Positions 10,544 to 17,164 of a stretch of 24,957 nt of DNA are shown here, piece by piece. The stretch is from contig NZ_APNL01000030.1 in NCBI RefSeq assembly GCF_040361435.1, forward strand, positions 1-24,957, given 5' to 3'. The translations under genes and the position numbers were made by a program. Below the pieces are notes generated by a model, which saw only the letters and a list, made by a program, of their open reading frames with translations, did no database searches and was not told where the DNA came from. The DNA comes from Salinisphaera sp002433465. Its GTDB lineage: Bacteria > Pseudomonadota > Gammaproteobacteria > Nevskiales > Salinisphaeraceae. The first letter of the stretch is position 1, and every line of letters begins with the position of its first letter.

Positions 10544-11326
10544 CTACTTGACGTTCTTTTGCGCGTCGTTGAACAGGGGGGACGGTGCTAGCGGGCGCAT
10601 CTCGGAACGCAGCGAACCCAGGCGCGCTACTTCGCGCTCAACCTCTCGTACATAGCGCCAGACCTCGCGTGCGGTCTTGTCCGCGCGGATATCGAAGGCA
10701 ATGCCCAGGTAGCACAGGCCTTCGTCCTCGTTCACGTAGCGATGACTGATCTGCCCTCGTACCTCGAACGTTTCGCCGTTGGGAAACAGGGCCTGGATAC
10801 GGTAGCCGTCGACGCCGACCTCGATACCTTCCTGCGCATCCGCCGGCAGACTGACCAGACAGCCGCCGGCAGAAAGATCGCGCAGCGTGGCCTGCCATTC
10901 CCGGCTCTTTCCATTCGACAACAGCACCGCAACCGACATGCTGTTGCTCAGTGCTGCTCGGAACTGGCCGCGTCGCTTGAGCAGGGCCACGCTATCCGGA
11001 AGCGAGGCAGAAACACTCAGGCGGGCGCCGCTTTGCGACACGCCAAGACAATGCATGCGGCTGCTCTGCAATGCAGCAGAGTGCTGGCGCGCATGCAGAA
11101 TAAAGCTCTCTCGCGCCTTGAGCAGCTGTTCGATATCAGCCGTGCTGGTCATATCCACCACACAGCGCCCAAGGCTACGATCCACGGAAATCACGCTCAC
11201 CGGATACTGGATCATCGCCCCATCGAAGCGAATGGTCACCTCGTGGGTATTCCAGGTGAGTTCGATGAACGCGTCCGCCACCGCCTGGGGACTGTCGATT
11301 TCCGCATAGCGGGGCCTGTTCGTCAT
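10544..11326 (-). CDS. YcgR-like PilZ-domain c-di-GMP receptor
   Basis: This looks like a two-domain flagellar-brake type protein. Residues 1 to about 112 are a YcgR-N-like domain, and the rest is a PilZ domain. The c-di-GMP contacts are visible as KRRGQFR (117-123, giving RxxxR at R119/R123) and DLSAGG (150-155, the DxSxxG motif). In E. coli, YcgR with c-di-GMP slows the flagellar motor; here no flagellar genes are nearby, so another output is possible. I chose the ATG at 11326 (260 residues), because AGGAAC lies nine bases upstream. An upstream in-frame start at 11380 has no such support. The C-terminus ends in a charged helix. It is convergent with acnA and divergent from the cold-shock gene. 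Confidence 0.85.
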   Translation of the reverse strand: MTNRPRYAEIDSPQAVADAFIELTWNTHEVTIRFDGAMIQYPVSVISVDRSLGRCVVDMTSTADIEQLLKARESFILHARQHSAALQSSRMHCLGVSQSGARLSVSASLPDSVALLKRRGQFRAALSNSMSVAVLLSNGKSREWQATLRDLSAGGCLVSLPADAQEGIEVGVDGYRIQALFPNGETFEVRGQISHRYVNEDEGLCYLGIAFDIRADKTAREVWRYVREVEREVARLGSLRSEMRPLAPSPLFNDAQKNVK

Positions 11327-11728
11327 GAATCGCTGTTCCTGGGTTGCGGGGCCGTGCCCTGGCCGGACTATCGGCGACAAGCCGGCATACTTGAGCCGGA
11401 TTCGCCGCCTCAGCTAGCGGCCGCGGCCGGCGCAAACTGCCATGGTATCGCTTTGATTCGCCTGTGCGACAGTTGATTTGCCGACGCACAGCCGTCGCCG
11501 ACGGTCACCGGCAACATCATTTGCGTATCTGCCACGATCTTTTCAAAAAGACGCACTTATGACGATTCAAAGTTAACCGTATTTTAGCGACTATCGATAT
11601 TTCAACGCGATAGCGGCAGCGTCGGACAAAAATATTTGCCGCTAGACGTATCATTTCGAGCACGAACGGTTACACTGCACCTGCAGCAAGGCTGCATACA
11701 ATCAGTTCCGATTAAGTAAGAGAAAATT
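11327..11728. other. Divergent intergenic region between the PilZ gene and the cold-shock gene
   Basis: This 402-base stretch holds no convincing gene. The half nearest the PilZ gene is GC-rich. Around 11560-11640 it becomes distinctly A/T-rich, as expected for promoter DNA. An 8-bp inverted repeat (TAGCGGCA at 11611-11618, TGCCGCTA at 11637-11644) brackets an 18-base A/T-rich loop. A TACAAT hexamer at 11697-11702 is a possible -10 for the cold-shock gene, but I find no matching -35. The promoters of both flanking genes should lie here. Confidence 0.5.
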
Positions 11729-11935
11729 ATGGCCAAAGGCACCGTTAAGTGGTTCAGTTCCGAAAAGGGCTACGGCTTCATCGCCCCTGAAGATGGCAGC
11801 AAGGACCTTTTCGTACACCACTCCGAGATCAAGAACGGCGGCGGTTTTGCCACCCTCGAAGACGGCCAGGCGGTCGAATTCGAAATCGGTGAAGGCAAAA
11901 AAGGACCGTGCGCCAACAAGGTCGTCGCGGTCTAA
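11729..11935 (+). CDS. Cold-shock domain protein (CspA family)
   Basis: This 68-residue single cold-shock domain would bind single-stranded RNA or DNA and act as an RNA chaperone. RNP1 (KGYGFI, 13-18) and RNP2 (DLFVHH, 26-31) are intact, and the length is that of CspA family members. It starts at ATG 11729 after a purine-rich TAAGAGA. I cannot tell from sequence whether it is cold-induced or constitutive. It follows a long non-coding region and is followed by 262 bases without a gene, so it is probably monocistronic. Confidence 0.95.
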   Translation: MAKGTVKWFSSEKGYGFIAPEDGSKDLFVHHSEIKNGGGFATLEDGQAVEFEIGEGKKGPCANKVVAV

Positions 11936-12028
11936 AAATACGGCAGGCTGTGCGGATCGATTTACCTTTGCTCGATATGTCGACGACATATCGCAGTTGA
12001 AGGCAAACTGACCCAGCACAGCGCCGGA

Positions 12029-12046
12029 TCGGCCCTTCGGGGCCGA
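12029..12046 (+). terminator. UUCG-capped hairpin downstream of the cold-shock gene (weak terminator candidate)
   Basis: TCGGCCC (12029-12035) pairs with GGGCCGA (12040-12046) around a TTCG loop closed by C-G, the extra-stable tetraloop type. It lies 94 bases after the cold-shock stop. There is no T-run on either strand, so classical intrinsic termination is not supported. It may instead protect the 3' end of the message. Confidence 0.35.
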
Positions 12047-12197
12047 AACCGTCATATCGGATAGTCGTCACGTCGATACCGGATTACCGGATTTGCGTGG
12101 AGGCTGTCCGATTTGTCGTTTGGGGCTATCTGTACTAGTTTCCCGGCAATGAACTGCCCCGATCGAAGCTGATCCACCCACGACCGATCGATTGCCT

Positions 12198-12659
12198 ATG
12201 TCGATGACCATTTGGGTCGATGCCGATGCCTGCCCGACAGTAATCAAGGACATACTGTTCCGCGCAAGCCGGCGCACGGGAGTTCAGCTGGTGCTGGTCG
12301 CGAACCAGCCCGTACACGTGCCGCGTTCGCCGAACATCTCCTTCATACAAGTCGGCGCCGGTTTCGATGTCGCCGATAACGAAATCGTTCGGCAGGTTTC
12401 GCCGGGGGATCTCGTGGTCACCGCCGACATCCCGCTTGCTGCCGAAGTGATCGATAAGAAGGCCAACGCCCTCAACCCGCGCGGCGAGCTTTATACCCGC
12501 GACAACATTCGTGCACGCTTGAGCGTTCGCGACTTCATGGAAGGCCTTCGCGGCGCCGGGGTCAACACGGGCGGGCCGCCGCCGCTGAACCCGAACGACC
12601 GCCACGCGTTCGCCAAGCAGCTCGATCGCCTGCTCTCGCGCGAGCGCAAACGCTACTAG
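12198..12659 (+). CDS. yaiI: YaiI/UPF0178 family protein
   Basis: This conserved bacterial protein of unknown function belongs to the UPF0178 (DUF188) family, with a fold reported as PIN/NYN-like by family databases as I recall. Hallmarks are the N-terminal TIWVDADACP, then AGFDVADNEIVRQ, GDLVVTADIPLA and ALNPRGE. A C-terminal RDFMEGLRGAG...TGGPPP segment follows. The acidic clusters (DAD, DVAD, TAD) resemble metal-binding nuclease sites, but no activity is assigned. The start could be ATG 12198 or 12204; no Shine-Dalgarno decides. The 12204 start gives MTIWVDADACP, as in E. coli. It converges with the ethanolamine permease gene, with only 15 bases between stops. Confidence 0.9.
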   Translation: MSMTIWVDADACPTVIKDILFRASRRTGVQLVLVANQPVHVPRSPNISFIQVGAGFDVADNEIVRQVSPGDLVVTADIPLAAEVIDKKANALNPRGELYTRDNIRARLSVRDFMEGLRGAGVNTGGPPPLNPNDRHAFAKQLDRLLSRERKRY

Positions 12660-12674
12660 AACGACGCGTATGGC

Positions 12675-14093
12675 TCAGCCGCCTTGCTCGTGCGCGTCCA
12701 GATCGAACTCGGCTTGGGCCAGTAACGCGAACTCCTCTTCGGCGGTCTGTGCGACCAGATGGTGCCGGCTGAACACGAAGAAGTACGCCGCGCCGAGCAC
12801 GAATAGCACGATCGTATAGCCGAAAGCCCGCGGATCGAAGGCATAGACCCCGCTGAGCGCAATCAACGACAGCAGCAATGCAATCCCCGAGGTCACCATG
12901 CCACCCGGCGTACGGTAAGGACGCTCGAGATCCGGCTGCTTGAGGCGCAATAGTATATGGCTAAGCGCCATGAGGGCGTACGACAGCGTCGCGCCCACCA
13001 CCGCCATGCCGAGGATCAGATCACCCGCGCCGCTCAAAGAGACGATGAAGCCGAGCACGCCCGGCACCACGAGCGCCCAGGTCGGCGCCTTGCGACGGCT
13101 GGTCAGCGACATGAACTTGGGCAGATAGCCCGCGCGCGAGAGCGCAAAGACAAGCCGGCTATAGCCGTAGATGATCGAAAAGAACGACGCGATCAGCCCG
13201 GCCAGACCCAGCACGTTGACCACGGTAGCCAGCGTCTGACTGTCTGTATCCTTGAGCGCGGTCACCAGCGGCACACCGCTATCGCCGATCGCTTTCGCGC
13301 CGGCCGCGCCAGCGAGCAGAACCACCACCAGCACGGCCGTACCCAGCAGAAAGATCATGGCCCCAATAATGCCCTTGGGCACGTCGCGTGCCGGGTTCTT
13401 GGCTTCCTCGGCCGCCAGCGGCACGCCTTCAACGGCTAGAAACAGCCACATTCCGAACGGCAACGCGGCCCAGATACCGTAGAACCCAAACGGCAGGAAC
13501 GTGGATGCGCCCAGCGCGCCCGTTGGCTCGATATCGAACAGGTTGGCGATTTCGAAATCCCCAATCAACGCGACGGCGGTCGCCAGGATGGCAAACACCG
13601 CCAAGCCGCTGATCACCATCATCACCTTCAGCGCTTCGCCGACCCCGGCCAGATGGATGCCGATGAACAGGGCATAAAAAACGGCATAGACGACCGGCCC
13701 GTTGACGCCGATCAACTCTTCGACGGCCGCGCCAATGAATATCACGATCGCGGCTGGCGCCAGCGCGTACTCGATGAGTACCGCCAGACCGGTGAGATAG
13801 CCGCCGGCTGGCCCCATGGCCTGGCGCGCGAAGCTATAGCCGCCGCCGGCAGCCGGAATCGCGGCCGACATCTCGGCGAGCGCGAGCACCAGCGTAAAAT
13901 ACATGATCGCCATCAATATCGCGGCGATGGCGAATCCACCCCAGCCGGCCTCTGCAATGCCGAAGTTCCAGCCCGCGAAGTCTCCGGAAATGACGTAGGA
14001 GACCCCCAGACCGGCCAACAACAGCCAGCCGGCCGTACCGCGTTTGAGCTGGCGCTTGGCCAGATAATCGTCGTCGACTGTCGAACCCGCCAT
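12675..14093 (-). CDS. eat: Ethanolamine permease (APC superfamily)
   Basis: This 472-residue polytopic inner-membrane protein has about 12 hydrophobic segments and matches APC-superfamily amino acid/ethanolamine transporters. The N-terminus contains LLAGLGVSYVISGDFAGWNFG, and the middle contains AAEEAKNPARDVPKG, a typical APC loop. The ethanolamine substrate is inferred from its position directly downstream of eutB and eutC and from resemblance to Eat permeases. I start at ATG 14093, since a GGGGGTGG ribosome-binding site lies about six bases upstream; a GTG one codon earlier is possible. The spacing of 25 bases from eutC fits one operon. The C-terminal 40 residues are acidic and cytoplasmic. 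Confidence 0.9.
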   Translation of the reverse strand: MAGSTVDDDYLAKRQLKRGTAGWLLLAGLGVSYVISGDFAGWNFGIAEAGWGGFAIAAILMAIMYFTLVLALAEMSAAIPAAGGGYSFARQAMGPAGGYLTGLAVLIEYALAPAAIVIFIGAAVEELIGVNGPVVYAVFYALFIGIHLAGVGEALKVMMVISGLAVFAILATAVALIGDFEIANLFDIEPTGALGASTFLPFGFYGIWAALPFGMWLFLAVEGVPLAAEEAKNPARDVPKGIIGAMIFLLGTAVLVVVLLAGAAGAKAIGDSGVPLVTALKDTDSQTLATVVNVLGLAGLIASFFSIIYGYSRLVFALSRAGYLPKFMSLTSRRKAPTWALVVPGVLGFIVSLSGAGDLILGMAVVGATLSYALMALSHILLRLKQPDLERPYRTPGGMVTSGIALLLSLIALSGVYAFDPRAFGYTIVLFVLGAAYFFVFSRHHLVAQTAEEEFALLAQAEFDLDAHEQGG

Positions 14094-14118
14094 CACGCCA
14101 CCCCCGGAATGAGAAAAA

Positions 14119-14982
14119 TCAGTAAGTCAGGAAATTGCCTGTATCGTCCTTGTCGTGATCGATGACATCGTCTTCGCTGCGATCCTTGAGCTTCACGCCG
14201 GAAAGCTCGAGCCGCCGCGCCTCATTCAGCAGATAACGCGCGCGCGCTGCAGCGGCATCGATCTTCAGCCCCTCGGGACGCACGTTGGAAATACAGTTGC
14301 GCTGGGCATCGGAGATACCGCGCTTGGGCGCCCAGGTCAGATACAAGCCCAGACTGTCCGGCGAACTCAGCCCGGGACGCTCGCCGATCAATACCAGCAC
14401 CGCGCGGGCGTTGAGCGCTTCGCCCACTTCGTCGCCGATGGCGACCCGGCCCTGCTCGACCACGGTCAGCGGCGCACACCGCCAGTCGTTTTCATCGGCC
14501 TCGAGTTCACGGGTGAGCGCAGCGACGAAATTCACGGCATGGGCCTCGATCGCACGCGCCGACAGGCCATCGACGATCACCAACGCGAGGTCGAAGGGTG
14601 ACTCATCGGCATCGGCCGTCTCGTCGAGGCTTGTTCGCGAGTCCTCGTCCAGCCGCCGGCCCAGATCCGGACGTTGCAGATACTCGGTGCGATCGCTGGC
14701 CTGGCTGTGTAGCCGAAGCGGCGCGTCGATATCGAGCGTATCGGTGACCTGCTCGCTAAGCGCGGCTACATCCAGCGGCCAATGAACGGCGTCCTTCGCC
14801 TGCGCATGGGCGAGCTGGAATTCGAGCATGCGCTGGGTCGGCAGGCTGATGCCGGCACGCCCGAGGCCGATACGCGCATCGGTGAATGCACGTAGCCCCT
14901 GCCAGGGGTTGTCGACCACGCCGATGTTGTCGCCTGCGGCGGCTGGCGTGTCGGCCGGTGTCGACGGCTTGCGATCGCTCAT
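14119..14982 (-). CDS. eutC: Ethanolamine ammonia-lyase small subunit (EutC)
   Basis: EutC pairs with EutB to form the adenosylcobalamin-dependent lyase that splits ethanolamine into acetaldehyde and ammonia. The 287 residues contain an N-terminal Pro/Ala-rich stretch and then NPWQGLRAFTDARIGLGRAG, the usual EutC entry motif. FDLALVIVDGLSARAIEAHA is in the middle, and LVLIGERPGLSSPDSLGLY with ISNVRPEGL come towards the end. Its ATG overlaps the eutB stop by four bases, indicating coupled synthesis of the two subunits. About 25 residues between 108 and 132 are acidic and less conserved. The function is certain at family level. Confidence 0.96.
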   Translation of the reverse strand: MSDRKPSTPADTPAAAGDNIGVVDNPWQGLRAFTDARIGLGRAGISLPTQRMLEFQLAHAQAKDAVHWPLDVAALSEQVTDTLDIDAPLRLHSQASDRTEYLQRPDLGRRLDEDSRTSLDETADADESPFDLALVIVDGLSARAIEAHAVNFVAALTRELEADENDWRCAPLTVVEQGRVAIGDEVGEALNARAVLVLIGERPGLSSPDSLGLYLTWAPKRGISDAQRNCISNVRPEGLKIDAAAARARYLLNEARRLELSGVKLKDRSEDDVIDHDKDDTGNFLTY

Positions 14983-16385
14983 GAGCCGGTCTCGGGCAGC
15001 CGCTCCAGCGAGCGCGCGAATGCCTGCGGCAAGCGCTCGGACAGGCGCTGCGAATCGCCGTCGCGCACGATCTCCATGTGCTCGAGCCAGGCCTCGAACT
15101 CGGGCGCGGGCTTGAGCCCGAGCGCACGGCGTACATAGAGCGCATCGTGAAACGAGGTGGTTTGGTAATTGAGCATGATGTCGTCGGAGCCCGGAATACC
15201 CATCACGAAATTACAGCCGGCCACGCCCAGCAGCGTAAGCAGGTTGTCCATATCGTTCTGGTCGGCTTCGGCATGGTTGGTGTAGCACACGTCGCAGCCC
15301 ATCGGCACACCCAGCAGCTTGCCGCAGAAATGATCTTCCAGGCCCGCGCGGGTGATTTCCTTGCCGTCGAACAGATATTCCGGGCCGATGAAGCCAACCA
15401 CGGTGTTAACCAGCAACGGCTTGAACTCGCGCGCTACCGCATAGGCGCGGGCCTCGCAGGTCTGCTGGTCCAGGCCGTGGTGGGCATCCGCCGACAGCGA
15501 ACTGCCCTGCCCGGTTTCGAAATACATGACGTTATCGCCCACGCTGCCGCGCTTGAGCGATAACGCGGCGTCGCGGGCTTCGGCGAGTTCGGCCAGGCCG
15601 AACCCGAATCCGCGATTGGTCGCTTCGGTGCCGCCGATCGACTGGAACACCAGATCCACCGGCGCGCCCTGCTCGATCGCTTCCAGCGTGTTCGTGACAT
15701 GGGTGAGCACGCAGGACTGGGTGGGGATTTCGTATTTGCGGATCACCGCGTCGAGCATATGCAACAGCTTGACCGACTGGGCGACGTTATCCGTGGCCGG
15801 GTTGATACCGATCACGGCATCGCCGTTGCCATAGAGCAGCCCATCGAAAATACTCGCCGCGATGCCGGTCAGATCGTCGGTGGGGTGATTCGGCTGCAGA
15901 CGCGTCGACAAATGGCCCGCCAGGCCGATGGTATTGCGAAACGCACTGCGCACCCGGCACTTGCGCGCCACCAGGATCAAGTCCTGATTGCGCATGATCT
16001 TGCATACCGCCGCCGCCATTTCCGGGGTGATACCGGGCCGTAAGCCTTCGAGCACTTCGGGCGTGGCATCGTCGCTGAGCAGCCAGTTACGAAAATCGCC
16101 GACGGTGAAGCTCGAAATCGTTTCGAACGCCTGGCGATCGTGGCGATCGACAATCAGGCGGGTGATTTCATCTTCCTCGTAGGGTACCAACAGGTCTTCG
16201 AGGAAGGTCGCCAAGGGCAGTTCGGCCAACGCCATCTGGGCGACGACGCGTTGTTCGGCCGATTCGGCGATGACGCCCGCCAGACGATCCCCCGATCGCG
16301 CCGGCGTGGCCTTGGCCATGAGCTCGGCCAGGCTGTCGAAGCGATAGCTTCGTTCGCCCAGGGTATAGCGATAGCGGCCACTCAT
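14979..16385 (-). CDS. eutB: Ethanolamine ammonia-lyase large subunit (EutB)
   Basis: EutB is the TIM-barrel catalytic subunit of the B12-dependent ethanolamine ammonia-lyase. The 468 residues match the family length. Visible blocks include CKIMRNQDLILVARKCRV, DGLLYGNGDAVIGINPATD and FQSIGGTEATNRGFG. Two further blocks are YFETGQGSSLSADAHHG and MGCDVCYTNHAEADQNDMD. The ATG at 16385 has a strong GGAGGTG eight bases upstream. It is the first gene of eutB-eutC-eat. No eutA reactivase, aldehyde dehydrogenase or microcompartment shell gene is visible, so this is the short ethanolamine pathway known from pseudomonads, not the enterobacterial metabolosome. Regulation is probably through the sigma-54 promoter upstream. 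Confidence 0.98.
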   Translation of the reverse strand: MSGRYRYTLGERSYRFDSLAELMAKATPARSGDRLAGVIAESAEQRVVAQMALAELPLATFLEDLLVPYEEDEITRLIVDRHDRQAFETISSFTVGDFRNWLLSDDATPEVLEGLRPGITPEMAAAVCKIMRNQDLILVARKCRVRSAFRNTIGLAGHLSTRLQPNHPTDDLTGIAASIFDGLLYGNGDAVIGINPATDNVAQSVKLLHMLDAVIRKYEIPTQSCVLTHVTNTLEAIEQGAPVDLVFQSIGGTEATNRGFGFGLAELAEARDAALSLKRGSVGDNVMYFETGQGSSLSADAHHGLDQQTCEARAYAVAREFKPLLVNTVVGFIGPEYLFDGKEITRAGLEDHFCGKLLGVPMGCDVCYTNHAEADQNDMDNLLTLLGVAGCNFVMGIPGSDDIMLNYQTTSFHDALYVRRALGLKPAPEFEAWLEHMEIVRDGDSQRLSERLPQAFARSLERLPETGS

Positions 16386-16509
16386 CTCGCTTGCACCTCC
16401 GTCGTCACGTAAGCGACGTCATGCGGTTGCCGACTGCGCACAGCAGGTAGTAGCCCGTACGGGGCGCGGGCGCTCGATCTGAATATGACACAGGCCATGG
16501 CCCATGCAC

Positions 16510-16525
16510 AGCAAGATGTGTTCCA
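16510..16525 (-). promoter_or_regulatory. Putative sigma-54 (RpoN) promoter of eutBC-eat
   Basis: On the minus strand the 16-mer TGGAACACATCTTGCT matches the -24/-12 consensus TGGCACRNNNNTTGCW at every defined position except C4 (A here). The GG and GC dinucleotides have the required spacing. Transcription would start near 16499, about 114 bases before the eutB ATG. In Pseudomonas aeruginosa, ethanolamine catabolism is reported to depend on RpoN and the enhancer-binding protein EatR, which makes a sigma-54 promoter here reasonable. Confidence 0.6.
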
Positions 16526-16553
16526 GGTTCGAGGGAAACTCTGCACGACCCGT

Positions 16554-16610
16554 CACGGTCGCGCCGCGTGCTTTGCGCGCGATTGATCGGCGTCAGCGTT
16601 CGCGACCGTG
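16554..16610. repeat. 10-bp perfect inverted repeat interleaved with the 18-bp repeat
   Basis: CACGGTCGCG (16554-16563) is mirrored by CGCGACCGTG (16601-16610). The 37-base loop contains the left arm of the larger repeat, so the two cannot both form simple hairpins; the pairing order is that of a pseudoknot. It lies 29 bases upstream of the putative sigma-54 promoter. Confidence 0.6.
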
Positions 16611-16674
16611 CAACTTGGCTATTGGCTTGAGCACGCCACGCTCTCACTTGCCTGTCCAATCGCGCGCAAAGCAC
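16568..16674. repeat. 18-bp perfect inverted repeat, candidate enhancer sites
   Basis: GTGCTTTGCGCGCGATTG (16568-16585) is repeated exactly in inverted form at 16657-16674, with 71 bases between. The arm centres fall about 78 and 167 bases upstream of the predicted sigma-54 start. That is the usual range for activator binding sites. Each arm has an imperfect dyad (TNGCGCGCNA). The regulator is not in the window. Confidence 0.7.
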
Positions 16675-16801
16675 CGGCCGCTCAGCGGTTCGGCCTCGAA
16701 CGCGATACGCGAGAGGGTATACAGAGCTCCCTCAAGCGAACATCGCCTTTAATCAACGCACCGTAATCGCGCGGCGACTGCGGGACGGCGACCGTCTGTC
16801 G

Positions 16802-17089
16802 TCAGTGGCGGCTACGACCGGCGCCGGCGCTTTGCATCTGCTCGCTGGCCTGCTCGCGCAGGCTGCCGACTTCCTTGAGCGTACGGACCACGGCATCGAT
16901 ACGTGCCTGCGGCCACTGGCGCACGTAATCCGGTACGGCACCACCACTGGCTTTCATATCACGGTCGACCGCGAGCGCATCGGGCAAATGCTGTTCGAAG
17001 CGTTCGATATCGGGCAGTACCTGTGCCAGCTCCTCTCGGGGCAGTGCGATGCCGCCGATATCGATATGGGTGGGGGTCGTCGAGTTCAT
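16802..17089 (-). CDS. Small hypothetical protein
   Basis: I do not recognise this 95-residue protein. It begins MNSTTPTHIDIGG at ATG 17089, with an AGGG eight bases upstream, which argues for real translation. It is mostly polar, with a mid-region PDALAVDRDM and PDYVRQWPQARIDAVVRTLKE that should be helical, and ends in a Gly/Ser/Arg-rich tail. No signal peptide, membrane segment or cysteine pair is seen. It lies 75 bases downstream of the deaD stop on the same strand and could be co-transcribed with it. An upstream start at 17125 would add 12 residues but lacks a ribosome-binding site. Confidence 0.6.
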   Translation of the reverse strand: MNSTTPTHIDIGGIALPREELAQVLPDIERFEQHLPDALAVDRDMKASGGAVPDYVRQWPQARIDAVVRTLKEVGSLREQASEQMQSAGAGRSRH

Positions 17090-17164
17090 GGTGTGTGCCC
17101 TCGGGTGGCCGCAGCTGCGAACCACCCTGCGGCCTATGTCGAACGTTTCAAGCGGGCGGGCGCC

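Larger units (their letters stand above)
16386..16801. other. 416-base non-coding regulatory region upstream of eutBC
   Basis: No credible gene lies here; short open frames have Arg-rich, low-quality translations. Reading towards eutB on the minus strand, it holds a perfect 18-bp inverted repeat with a 71-base spacer, and a 10-bp repeat whose loop encloses one arm of the first. A sigma-54-type promoter follows, then a leader of about 114 bases. The far end must also contain whatever stops transcription of the small unknown gene ending at 16802. Confidence 0.6.

Noticed and set aside
16386..16567. Cobalamin riboswitch before the B12-dependent eutBC
   Set aside because: Looked for because of the cofactor, but no B12-box or matching conserved core was found; the leader is also short.
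16405..16674. 89-codon frame on the minus strand upstream of eutB
   Set aside because: Arg/Ala/Ser-rich, no ribosome-binding site, and it runs across the sigma-54 promoter and inverted repeats, which explain the region better.
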